From Amphirosellinia nigrospora (taxonomy: Eukaryota; Ascomycota; Sordariomycetes; Xylariales; Xylariaceae), in contig SCHM01000003.1 of assembly GCA_004123355.1 (NCBI GenBank), forward strand, positions 3,925,058-3,989,057: a stretch of 64,000 nt of DNA, in the 5' to 3' direction. Positions within the stretch are counted from its first letter, which is position 1; each line of letters opens with the position of its first letter. The position numbers and the translations under genes are program-made. Positions 22,655 through 33,265 of the stretch are shown here, in pieces. The notes below the pieces were generated by a model, which was not told the origin of the DNA, ran no database searches, and was given only the letters and a program-made list of their open reading frames with translations.

Positions 22655-24391
22655 ATGGCGACAAATGACGGCCAAAGCAACGGACGACCTGCCAGCTCAT
22701 CGCCAGGAGTGAACATAAGTGAACCCCAGCAGCTTTTCATCGACGGTGCCTATACCCCGAGCTCGGATGGCGAGACATTCCCTGTATATAACCCGATGAC
22801 GGGCGCGAAGCTTTACGACTGTTCATCTGCGACTACAGATGACTATGAGCGCGCAATCCAGTCAGCTTCAGTTGCATTCAAGACATGGTCGCGACTCGGC
22901 CCGTCTGCTAAGCGCATGATTTTCTTGCGCGCGGCAGACATTCTCGAGAGGTCCATGGAGACCGAAGCCCCCGAGCTCATGTCTACAGAGGTTTCGGGAC
23001 AAGGCATTGGACGAAAGTCAACGCAATTTCAGGGGTGGGTAATCTGCGCGAGGCAGCGAGCCTAGTATCGCAGATCAAGGGAGAAATCATGCCAGCAGAT
23101 GCACCAGGAAATACGGTATTGGTAGAACGACAGCCGCTCGGTGTCGTGTTGGCAATCAGCCCATGGAACGCTCCGGTCAGTTGTAACTCTATGCTGTCTT
23201 ACAAACATAGACGCAGTGCTAACCTCCTGATCAGGCAAGCCTAACGGTTCGTGCCATCGCCACACCATTGATATGCGGAAACACTGTTATCCTGAAGCCA
23301 TCCGAGTATTCGCCTAAGAACCAGCATCTAGTCGTTCGCGCAATGATGGAGGCAGGCCTGCCAAAGGGCTGTCTGCACTTCCTTCCCGTCTCCGCAGAAC
23401 GCACGCCTGCGGTAACCGAGTTCGCTGTGAAACACAAGCTTGTCCGCCATATCAATTTCACGGGAAGCGATCGTGTAGGACGTATCATCGCAGGCCACGC
23501 AGCGACATGTCTTAAACGGTGCGTGCTTGAGCTAGGAGGCAAAGCGCCCGTCAGTAAGCAATTCTCTGAGCCATTTTCTTCTGTTTTGGCAAATTTTAGA
23601 GCACCAAGTTTCCGCTTGGGGATAAGACAGCGTCTAGAATCTTCTAGACTTACACAAATCAGTTCTTACTGACAGTAACTGATTCTGAGTATTGTAGTCA
23701 TTCTCGAGGACGCGAATCTAGACGACGCCGTAGAGGCAGTGGTTTTCGGGTCTCTCGCGAACGCTGGCCAGGTCTGCATGTCGACGGAGCGTGTGCTACT
23801 ACACGAGTCAATCGCGGAGTCTTTCAAGAAAGCTCTAGTAGCCAGGATGCGAAGCATCAAGGTCGGGAACCATGAGGAAGACCCGCATGTTTCGATCTCT
23901 GGCTTGTTTACAGCGGCATCGGCGAAACGTGTCCAGAAGCTTCTGAACGATGCCGTCTCTTCGGGCGCGAAGTTGCTTTACGGTGATGTATCGGCATCCG
24001 GGCCGAACTTGACCATTATGGCGCCCCATGTCGTAGACGGCGTGACGCCTACCATGGAGATCTTCCAGCGCGAGAGCTTTGGGCCCCTCGTGTGCCTGAC
24101 TCCGTTCGCTACAGACGATGAGGCGATCGCACTCGCGAATAACAGCGACTACACCCTAAGCGCATCGGTTTTCTCGAAGGATGTAATGCGGGCTCTTGAT
24201 ATCGCACGCCAAGTGCGAGCGGGTAGCTGTCATGTGAATAATCCATCTGTCTACATTGCCTCCGGGACTCCTAACGGAGGCGTTGGGGGAAGTTCAGGAT
24301 ATGGTAGATTTGGGGTATGGCAGGCGTTCTCGAGTTTACTGAGCTTAAGATCATAAGCCTGGGGAAGTCAGGGGTAAAGTATCCTATTTAG
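22655..24391 (+). CDS. NAD(P)+ aldehyde dehydrogenase, salicylaldehyde/vanillin-type
   Basis: Oxidises an aldehyde to the acid; closest in feel to fungal enzymes annotated as salicylaldehyde- or vanillin-type dehydrogenases. Visible motifs: LFIDGAYTPS start of fold, ISPWNAP, cofactor loop FTGSDRVGRI, catalytic Glu in LELGGKAP, catalytic Cys in NAGQVCMSTERV, ESFGPLV, and a C-terminal NGGVGGSSGYGRFGG. Introns are 23176-23234 and 23554-23697; the second is homologous to introns in two unrelated genes of this window. Two one-base losses (TT near 23008, GGGG near 24313) break the frame; the corrected end is FTELKIISLGKSGVKYPI, stop 24389-24391. About 490 aa, no signal peptide. Convergent with the GH5 gene. 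Confidence 0.85.
23554..23697 (+). mobile_element. Introner-like element, copy in aldehyde dehydrogenase intron 2
   Basis: This 144-bp intron (GTAAGC to TTGTAG) shares ordered blocks with the GH5 and medium-chain dehydrogenase introns: AATTCTCTGA, ATTTTCTTC, AGAGCACC, TTTCC, CTTCT, and the end GTATTGTAG. It carries a perfect hairpin palindrome GTCTAGAATCTTCTAGAC at 23632-23649, at the same relative place where the other copies have a different palindrome. It is the most diverged of the three. Confidence 0.7.
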
Positions 24392-24818
24392 ATAACGTAG
24401 GGAAGTCTTAACTCAAAGCCTTCGATATGTAAGTCCGCGGACCGCTGACGCCTACCGTTTGGCTTATGTGATGCCTGTTACCTCATGACAAGCTCAAACT
24501 CTGTAACCGCTTCAACTACCCTTTTTGCTTTTGTCTTATCGTGACATATTCGTTATCTATGTAGCCAGGCAATTAGTAATTAGGATGAAATTTCTTTTCG
24601 GGACTGATTGCTATCTTGAGTGTATCGATAACCCATAATCGGAAGTGCTCAGGCAGTTACTCCAAAGTATCGGGTTGTGAAACCAATAGCTTCTTCAAAC
24701 AGAGTGCAGGATATAACATGTGAGTTTCATATATATCTTTTCATATATGATAAGCCATCTATATAGATACTTAATGTGCTATGCTAGCGTGCATGTTGTA
24801 TAGTGCCGTAACGGATAA
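24392..24818. other. Convergent 3' spacer
   Basis: About 430 bp between convergent aldehyde dehydrogenase and GH5 genes; AT-rich, with TATATATC/ATATATGA stretches. No gene seen. Confidence 0.4.
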
Positions 24819-26833
24819 TCAAATTGTCAGAGTATAGTTCAACGAGTTTCCTGGAACTCTCGGGAAAAAGTCGAACGTGAATGTCGTTGCCACATTCGCA
24901 GCAATAACAGCGTCGACAGTCGCCGCGGTTAGAATCAGATCGCCTCCATCCCAGTTCCACTGTCCTGAGTATGTGCCGTAAGCCGCCTGGAGAGGACCGA
25001 GATACTGAGTCCAGTCGTCGAATAGGTACACACCATCCTCGCGCAACATCTTGACTGCCGCGGGCTGGTTGACACCGGCCCAGGTAACGGGGATCCGTAA
25101 GTCAGCACCCGAGGCAGCCTTAGATGATGTAGATCCTAGCTTAGGTACGTCCCACTGCACCAAATTCACAGCTGCCGTGGCGCCGGCTGAGAAGGTAATG
25201 GTAAGGTTCACTTTGCTCCCTGGAGTTCCTGATGAAGAGAAATAAGTGGACAGGAACGACGATGGGAACGTGATGTCACCCCCGACGCAGTGTAGTCGGT
25301 CGATGGGTCAAGTGCTGTACCCTCCTCGGTCGCAATGGACTTCAAGGTGTTGCCGTTTAGAGAGACCGAGATTTTCTGATCAGTAACATCGTCTCCAACC
25401 TTGTGAAACACATACGCAGAACTTGACTGCTCGGTGGCTGATACGTCAGTGGTATAGTCTGCAAGACTGTTGCTAATCCCTTTAGCAGCATTAAGCAGGA
25501 TTTCAAGAGACTGGGGTCTCTCCACTTCTTAGTATTGCGGTCAAAGTGATCTAGGCCGTTATCCCAAACGATGACTGCCGTGTCGAGCTCCTTTGCTTTT
25601 CGAACTACGACGTCCATATACTTCCTTCTTGCCGCTGGTTCCGTGCTGAGAGGACTGGCATCAAACTCACCGAGTACAAGGGGCACATCAGTAAAGTTAG
25701 CACGAATATTTTCAAGATCGCTCTCGACTGTCGCAATATCCTGGTCAGATAGCGTAGTTTTGCCCCTATCATAATCATCAGCGGCGGCTTTCCAACGTCC
25801 ACGATGTATACTGACCATGCACTGAAAATGAAGTCGTATGGCGAGTAGTAATGATACTGCAAAGCCCAGGGTTGTCGTAACCGTAGGTGCCTCGAACCAT
25901 TCAGACGTTTTTATGCTGTCCATGCTGGGCCCCACAAGCGTAACAACCCGTTGAGTGTTGAAACCTCCCGAGTCCTTCAGAGCTTGAAGAAATATGCCAT
26001 TAAGCTTATTCAGTTCTGTTGCTTGTTCCTGGGTATCAACCGGCGGCTCGTTTATTGGCTCAAACGCTACATTGGATGACTTGCAACCCAGCTTCTCACC
26101 GATTTGGAGCCAAGTTTGATGCATCCCTTTCCTCGATTTGAGTTAGATTCGCACCTGACGTCGATACATCGGCCCACTGCCATGAGTCTATTTATTGTAA
26201 GTATTCAACAGCGCTAGTGAGATTTCTCTTTTTTCTCCTACCATGGTGTACGTTTGTTAAGACATATAACCCCGCATCAAGGGCCATGTCAACCACATCT
26301 GACACTCGTTGGAGCCAATCTGCATCTATCGCCCATCCAGGTGAAGTACCGGTGAAATGGTCGGCATATGTAACTACGTATATAGTCAGGACGTATAAGA
26401 GTTTTATTCTTGGCGATGCTCGTCATACCAGGTATTCTCACGCTATTAAAGCCTGCAGCTTTGATATCTTTGAATGTCTCGGCTTGTACGGGAGGATTAT
26501 TCCACGACCCTTCGTCAGGCGTGGCATCTAGAGTATTGCCACTACAACACCCAGAGTTAGTTTTGGCTGTTTATAGCGTGAATTGTGAGGGTTTCAGAAG
26601 CTTTGAGATATCACCATGTCCTAAAAGGAAAGGTGGTGCTCTGAAAGGTGCTAAAGTAGGAAGAAAATAATTCAGAGAATTACGCACAGGTTCCAACCCG
26701 GGTTAATGGCGGCGACGTAGTCAGAAGCTGATATTGGCTCGAAGGTGCCAGTACATTCTACCGCAAGCGCCATGCTTCGTAGCAGCCCGAAGGCCTGCGC
26801 AACAGTAAGAATGCTGACGGACTTCGACATCAT
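24819..26833 (-). CDS. GH5 endoglucanase-type glycosidase with X2 module (frameshifted)
   Basis: Secreted beta-glycanase of family 5. The N-terminus MMSKSVSILTVAQAFGLL resembles a signal peptide. Family landmarks: NPGWNLGNTLDATPDEGSW, SVRIPVTYADHF, TNVHHDSWQW, the acid/base Glu in FEPINEPP, and the nucleophile Glu in VPLVLGEFD. After the barrel comes a CBM_X2-like module (ISVSLNGNTLKSIATEEGTA ... STDYT ... VNLTITFSAGA) and a further beta-rich tail ending NSLNYTLTI. Introns: 26687-26542 (an introner-like copy), 26428-26374, 26241-26188; phases agree. At least four indels break the frame (near 26126, 25880, 25790, 25525 and around 25270), so length is approximate (~590 aa). The X2 module is more usual in bacterial cellulases. 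Confidence 0.78.
26542..26687 (-). mobile_element. Introner-like element, copy in GH5 intron 1
   Basis: A 146-bp intron (GTGCGT to TTGTAG) that splits the conserved WNLGNT motif. It aligns without gaps to the 146-bp intron of the medium-chain dehydrogenase at 39674-39819, with 121 of 146 positions equal by hand count. Shared blocks include TTTTCTTCCT, TTAGCACCTTTCAGAGCAC, AAGCTTCTGAAACCCT and CTATAAACAG, plus branch-point-like ACTAAC. Flanking exons of the two genes are unrelated. Confidence 0.88.
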
Positions 26834-29800
26834 GGGGCTTGACGAAATCAAATCTCAGCCAACTGTTCCTTCAGTTTAGATGCACTAGCCGTAGGAGAAT
26901 TGGTCGGCAAGGAATTCTTTTGCCCATATATAGTATGTGCTTGTCCAACAGTGATTGTACCGCGACCGTTCATTCAGTAAGCCGACGAGATGGTGAGGTG
27001 AAGATCATCACTAACATCGCTACTTTCAGTTGCGAAAGTCTGAGGGCGCGACCTCTTTTGTGGAAAATTTACCTGGTTTCTCGATAATGAAATTGAGGCG
27101 GCTATGTCGCAAGGATTCGCGCGGGATGTAGAGCCGAAGCCCTACATGGCCGAGGAAGGTAACCGTGGATTAGAAGTCAAAAGGTTGTCCATAGACACAT
27201 GGTTAAAATCCCAAGACTCCGATTTAGCGGGTCGGGCAGGTACCAAGCCCTATAGCTAGGATGTTGACCCTAGATGCTAAATCTGGCATTTTGCAACGGG
27301 GTCGCTGTCGATCTTCCGTTTCCTTTTCGGCTTAGCATCGGGCTGCCACGGCGTCGCGCATTGGGGCCAACTGGAGATGATAGTCGGAACGGAAACCTAC
27401 CGTATCCGTATATATGGAACACTTCGGGCACGGTGTTAGATTGGCGCTGCTCATTAATGAGAAACACCAATATTGCTGAGAAGGCGGAGTTCCTGCATCT
27501 GTGGGAGTTGACGAATGCGCTCGGCTAGAAGATCGAACGCAAGGAAGATAAGCAAATGGGCATTAGATAAAACCGACCCAAGAAGGCGAATTCCGTACAT
27601 TTCAATGTATCAATGCTATAATCATGCAAAACACGACCGTCGAACCTTTATTCTTCCGGAGTGTCTATACTAACCAAAACATTAATAATTCACCCATTAC
27701 GACCAAAGCTAAGTCCGGAAGTTATATTCATGAGACTTTTATAATATTCCTGCGTTTTAGACGAAAAATGATGCACGTCTGACATAAGGCTTCGAACACT
27801 AGGGTTCTCGCACCTCTCTACTACTTACTCGGCGGTCAGATTAAGAACATGAGTGCACTAAATCAATAAACATGAAATCATGATTGAAAACTTTCAGCCG
27901 CCTTCCCCCTATTACCAAACCTCTCCTTTTACCATGACCTACTCCACATTCAACAGAATCACTTGAGCTGCATATTCAGTCATCAACGAGAAGGTTCCAA
28001 CGGCCTTTCATCTGATTGTCATCTGTCAGAAGTAGTACCCAGAAAACAAGGATATTCTTCACCAAGTACGTTACGGTATCATGATCACTCTCAAACTGAC
28101 TGGTCGCACCTCCATATTCCCTTACTGTCAGGTGTTATTCCGAAAAGTATGAGGCAGCATCAGCACTTACACGACCGCAGGAACTGAAAAGTTGCCACAG
28201 CGGTATCTCCGAAAAGAAGCAAGACATTGTGTGTGATAACACATGCCCCTAACGGCAATAGGAGCTGGCTCTGCTAAACATGAATTTAATAGTTTGTATG
28301 GCTGTCTAGGTAGTCAACGTAACTAATGCTTTTACTAAGGGTATTGTGAGGCGTAGCACAAGCTGTGTCTTTGCTTTCGGACAATATTGTATAGATGCGA
28401 TACTAAAGAATATCTTTTTATAGTCCGCCCCAATATCTACTATCCCTAAAGTAATCTTGTAGCGTTCCGTGATAAGAGCGAACTAAAAGAGGCTAGTGAA
28501 GCAAAGGGGAAGAAGAGGATCTTAAAGCATCAAGAATGAACGAATCACTTGACCCCTGGCTCTGCGACTGATAATCAACTTTTCAATACCCTACTGTATA
28601 GCGAGGTAGCATCCGTTTAATAAGAACCATTAATAATATTCTGGTAGTCTTCACTAAACCTCTGCCTGTTGTCGGTAGTCGCGCGGCTCATTACCCTGGG
28701 CTTCCTAAAGCTTCCCTCATCATATATCCTGTCACGAACGTTGCAAGGGTAGGGTGTAAACATCTGTTGTTGCACGGAGGATCAGTGAAGTCATCTCCGT
28801 GGGCTCTATGTGACTACTTGACTATATACAGAGAGTCTCTTTGTTCCCGTTGAATCCGTGTTCCTGGATCCATGTTTCCTGTTTCCTGGCATACAATCCT
28901 AGCATAAAGTAGCTCCACGGATCCTGCTCCGGAGCTTGCTTGAGCCAATGTGTAACATGGTCAGTCTCAGAAGCGCTTTCTTCTTGTTGGTGCGTTAGCT
29001 TGCTTCATAAAATTTATGGAAGGAGTTCACACTTTTCGAGCTCTTTTTCGGCATCTTGCTCTAGACTTTTGATCGCGACTCACAGCGCGAATATCGGGAT
29101 GACGAACGGTTGGTGATCCGCGTTATAGTTGATCAATGTGATAGATGTAATGTATGTTTTTGTATTTTTATATGCCGTGCGTTATTTGATTATCAGAATC
29201 CCAGGGTAGAATAGCGATGGTGATGAGATTTGATCTAACAGGTAAGGAACAGCTTTTTATATCTAGCAAGGTCTGTGTGAGCCGCACCCCGGTCTCTGAA
29301 TCGAATGGTACGAGGGGCGCGTCAACAAGCATGTCATCGTACTATTTCGATATGATGTTCTGTATACTGTATACAAGCCATTTTCCTGATTGGATATAAC
29401 ACTATATCCCTTTGGCTGTTGACTCGGCACAAGGACTTAAACGCGTCATAATACTAGAGAATAGTACCCAGCTGCTAATTTGATTGGGTGAATTTAGATC
29501 TGTGGCTGGCTTCGCTGTTAAGATCAATCCACTTTTTATGTCCTGGTGCCGAGTCTACAGCCAAAGGGATACGCTGAGCCTCATTTACCCAATCAGCAAT
29601 GTGCCTCGTGTGTCTCTTGGCTATCCCTTCAGAGCTTACCAATCGAGAAAAGGGCCTCAAGACGCCACGACATTGGTGTACACCAGGCAACCTGGTATAT
29701 CGTACTTAGACCCTCGCCTCTTGTGACCAGATAATTCCCTACTCGTGAAGTGGTAATAAGCAGTATAGTTACAACATCCGCGATAGGGTTACAAGGTACC

Positions 29801-30362
29801 TAGTAGGAAGGGAAACAGTTCGGGCTAGAAGTGATAGGACAGCCCCGCTAATACCCCGGCAGACACGCTACCTAGGTAGTGTTACTGTAAGTATTCGCCC
29901 GGTAGGGGCCACTCAGTGGAAGGTCATTTCCAGGCTCACCTAATCCACCGTTAACTTCCCTACCTATTCACAGGCAAGGCGACTAACCCTCGGCATCTTT
30001 CCGATAACCTCCGAAGCAGTGCAATGAGATTTGCTTGCTTACTTACTATGTGCAACGACGCTGTTACATCGTGATGTAGTATGCGCGACAGTTACAGGCC
30101 GAGGAAAGAAATTTAATTGAGTTATGACAGTTCTCAATAACCATGGTTCGATATGTGGCAAAGTTTATGCACAAGGCAGCCTGCACGAGGATGCCGACGA
30201 TTCGCGCGTCATTACAACTGACGATGCTATACCCATCCGTTAACAGACCCGATGCTTAATATATAGGTACATCAAGGAACACATAACGTCACATCTGTGT
30301 GTGTGCTCTCGTCCCTCGCGTGCTTGGTTTATAAACCACGATACTTCGTCACTTCAAGTAGC
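26834..30362. other. Gene-free stretch with decayed repeats
   Basis: About 3.5 kb with no supportable gene. It includes the foldback at 29405-29571. Other open frames are short and non-coding in character. Region 28740-28970 has LTR-like sequence features without proof (see rejected items). Confidence 0.4.
29405..29571. repeat. Foldback: 31-bp inverted repeat with 105-bp spacer
   Basis: The 31 bases at 29405-29435 (core CCCTTTGGCTGT, GACTCGGCAC) recur as reverse complement at 29541-29571 with 29/31 matches. A second, interleaved inverted pair is built on GATTGGGTGAAT (29484-29495) and TTTACCCAATC (29583-29593). The transcript of either strand could form a strong stem, or the arms may be remnants of two nested insertions. 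Confidence 0.7.
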
Positions 30363-32154
30363 ATGATGTCTTCAGAAGCGGGTGATGTTCCGCCGACATA
30401 CACCTTCGTGACTGGGGACCACAGCCGCGAGGGCCGTAGTCACGCGATACGGGCCCATTGGAGACAACGTCGGCAGAGAACAGAAATACAGAGGAGGGAG
30501 CGAGAAGAACAAGAGCAGAGACCTTTGAGAACAATTCTACCAGATTTCGGCGGTTCTTTAGATGACGCCGAAACCTTACACGCACCCTTAGCCTCAGGAT
30601 CGCAGCTACATTTGCCAGAAATTTCCGATGATGATGCTACAGTTGATTCGCCCGAAACCAATTTCAGAGACCCCCGGCTTACCAGGCCAATTCCCTTTGG
30701 GCATGTTGGAAGGAATACCAGCGCAAGCTTTATCGGGCATGAATCTTGCCTTAGGATCCAGTCGTCTCGACCCATTTGACCGTTTTCCTGTCCGGCTCAC
30801 ATCAAAACATCATAGGCTTCTATATCATTGTACGTTACCGGAACGTCATTGTCGTGAATAATCTACGGCGAAACACTTAAGATAATGGTTCCTAACTTGA
30901 TAATTCTCAGGGATAAGTACCTTTGCTGGAATGATGTTCAACATGCATCCCTCAGTATTCAACCCCATGCGCGATGTTTGGTTTCCCTTGGACCTGTCAA
31001 ACGCCGCGTCTTTCAACGCAATCATGGCTCATTCTGCGGCACACCTTTCCCGTATGCAAGGCTTCCCAGTTTCTAATGAGGCGGTGCGATTCAAGGTTGA
31101 AGCCGTCGGAATTGTGCAGTTCTGGGCCAGAGATCCCGCCCTCGCGTTGAGTGATGACACGATTGCAGCCATTTTAAGGCTCCTATCATTCGAGGTAAGT
31201 TTATAAGAATGCTTCAACCCCCTACCCATCAGAACAGCTTAAACGCTAATTATGATTTCGATACACTTAGAGATATTGGGGGTCGGAAGATGAGTGGCGT
31301 ATTCATCATAACGGGCTGCTGCAAATTATCGAAGCGCGGGGCGGTATCGCGACTCTACAGGGCAACTGGAGGCTTGAAATAACTACGTTCCTGTGAGTCT
31401 AGTCATCTCACCCTCTCCCACTTAGGATAATTGCGTCACTAATAGTACCGCGACTAGCGTAACGTTGATGACGAGACCATCGTGGTTCGACAGCTCTAAT
31501 CAGCTAAGAGAAATCTCGCAGCAGTCAATAGTCACTCATCCAGTTCTAGGGCAGCTGGGGAATCTGTACAAGACCCGCTGCCTCTGGTTGATCTCGTTTA
31601 TGCAAGATATGCGTAGCTTTATGGGCAACTCGCCGGAGATATACAGCCAGGGGTTGGCTCGCTACGTGTTCATCCGAAATGCTTTACTAATAATTAGGTC
31701 AGATTCGTACTTGAACGATGAAGCTCTCTATGATGAGGGCGGCATGCATGAGCGAGAGCGCATACGATTCGCCTGTCTATTTCACGTTTGCATCACACTT
31801 CGAAGTACCATTTCGCCTGATTCTGGAAACCCAGCACCTGTTGACTTTCGCCACCACTATTCAATCGCGCACTTCGATCAGTGCCTGGCGCACTGCCAAG
31901 CTCAGTGGCAAGGATCTATCCAAGACCTCTTCCACTGTCTGTTTCAAGGCGAAATCGCAGTCCAGACGCCTCCTAGCAGATTGCAGTACGCATTAGATCT
32001 AACAAATGTTCTTGGTTCAACGAGCCCCGAAGCGCGTCGCGGGGTAGAAAGATGTATGTTACAGATACTCGGTCAAGCTCTGATGGAAACCAGGACCACT
32101 CTCGATTACGACTGGACTCCAGATAGTCTGCTAGCATGTATAGAGGGACACTAA
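30363..32154 (+). CDS. Fungal_trans_2-type regulator without zinc cluster
   Basis: Belongs to the ascomycete group with a PF11951-like regulatory domain and a basic N-terminus (FVTGDHSREGRSHAIRAHW, then many Arg/Gln) but no Cys6 zinc cluster. The core begins SSRLDPFDRFPVRL and continues with STFAGMMFNMHPSVFNPMRD, the usual middle-domain sequence. Introns are 30830-30910, 31195-31270 and 31393-31445, all in agreeing phase. One shift near 30671 (a run of five C) joins ETNFRDP to GLPGQFPLGMLEG. About 515 aa. Some members regulate neighbouring genes, others have no known DNA binding. It ends 64 bp from the convergent DyP peroxidase stop. Confidence 0.75.
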
Positions 32155-32218
32155 AGTAGCTAATAAATAGATATGCCCTAAATTAGAAGATAGAAGAGGA
32201 ATATAGTAATAAGTTTCA

Positions 32219-33265
32219 TCATTCTTCATCGCCTAGGGCCGTCAGAGCGTTCAGTGACGGGACAAAAAAGGTGCACCCAGTGACAGGCGTGGAGAAATCC
32301 AAGATACGATCATGTAATCCCGGTGGATGTCCAATAAACATGCGCTCCATCATCTTCTCTATTACCCATAGTTGTCGCGAGTAGGCGATGAAGTAGGTAC
32401 CGAACTGGCCGGTACTCGGAGAGCCAAATGGCATATTGTCTCGAAGAACAGCATGTTCGTTGCCGGAGGCATCCTCGATTGTTGCGAGTGTCTTGTGTGC
32501 CTGTTGTTTTCCATCATCAGCATCATCGAGTTCAATGTTATCGAACTTGGTTCGCCCGATTATTGCTTCTTGTTGCTCCGTCGAGAGGGCCTTCCAAGCT
32601 CTGAGGTCGTGCATATATTTCTGGATCACGACATAGCTGCCGCCTATCGCTGCCGCGTCACTGCCGTCGTCCGACTTGGGGATCATGACAGCATCCGAGA
32701 TCGCTGCAGCACCGACCGGGTTCGCGGTTCCATCTACGAAGCCGAGAAGATCTCGGGCATCAAAGTAACGGAAGCCCACGGTCTGATCCTCGAGCCGGAC
32801 GTCATCCCCCAATCTGTTCATCAGCTGTCTCTCTAGCTCAAAGCACATATCACGTCTCTCGGACCGGATGTGGAACAGTATGTCCCCGGGAGTTGACACG
32901 GCCGTTGACTTCGCTCCGTGAACCTCGGGGAAGGGATGGAGCTCAGCCGGCCGGGGTAGTCTCGCCAAGCGATCCCAGATCTGGCTGCCTATGCCCACGA
33001 CACATGTGAGATTGGCATTTGCATCGCGGATGGATATGTTCTTGGCGATGTCGGGGACACTGGATACCACGTTTCGAACAGATCGTATAGCGCTGTCGGT
33101 AGGTAGTACCGAAAAGACCAAGAAAGTTGCCGAGCTTGAAAGGCCCGCATCTACCGGCTGACACTGGCTCATGGTTGCTATAGTTCGGTGACGAATGGGA
33201 TTGAGAAAATGGACCTGTATGCCCACAGGCTGTCTCAGTGCCGCTCTGAACATCTTAAGAATCAT
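32219..33265 (-). CDS. DyP-type heme peroxidase (intact)
   Basis: Dye-decolorizing-type peroxidase, YfeX-like branch, 348 aa, single exon, no frameshift. The hallmark GxxDG motif is in LLGFVDGTANP; the heme-ligand region reads ASGNEHAVLRDNMPFG with the expected His; FGTYFIAYSRQLWVIEKMMERM closes the heme pocket. The N-terminus MILKMFRAALRQPVG to HRTIATMSQ is basic and free of acidic residues, as in a mitochondrial presequence; a shorter start at MSQCQP (after ~31 residues) would give a cytosolic form. Members use H2O2 to oxidise dyes, phenolics or porphyrin-type substrates; the physiological substrate is unknown. Divergent from the GMC oxidoreductase, a possible H2O2 source, with ~1.1 kb between. 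Confidence 0.9.
   Translation of the reverse strand: MILKMFRAALRQPVGIQVHFLNPIRHRTIATMSQCQPVDAGLSSSATFLVFSVLPTDSAIRSVRNVVSSVPDIAKNISIRDANANLTCVVGIGSQIWDRLARLPRPAELHPFPEVHGAKSTAVSTPGDILFHIRSERRDMCFELERQLMNRLGDDVRLEDQTVGFRYFDARDLLGFVDGTANPVGAAAISDAVMIPKSDDGSDAAAIGGSYVVIQKYMHDLRAWKALSTEQQEAIIGRTKFDNIELDDADDGKQQAHKTLATIEDASGNEHAVLRDNMPFGSPSTGQFGTYFIAYSRQLWVIEKMMERMFIGHPPGLHDRILDFSTPVTGCTFFVPSLNALTALGDEE

Noticed and set aside
28740-28970. Possible third LTR or primer-binding site
   Set aside because: TGTCACGAACG and a CTCAGAAGC-like stretch are suggestive, but there is no second copy, no target duplication and no similarity to the 325-bp LTR.
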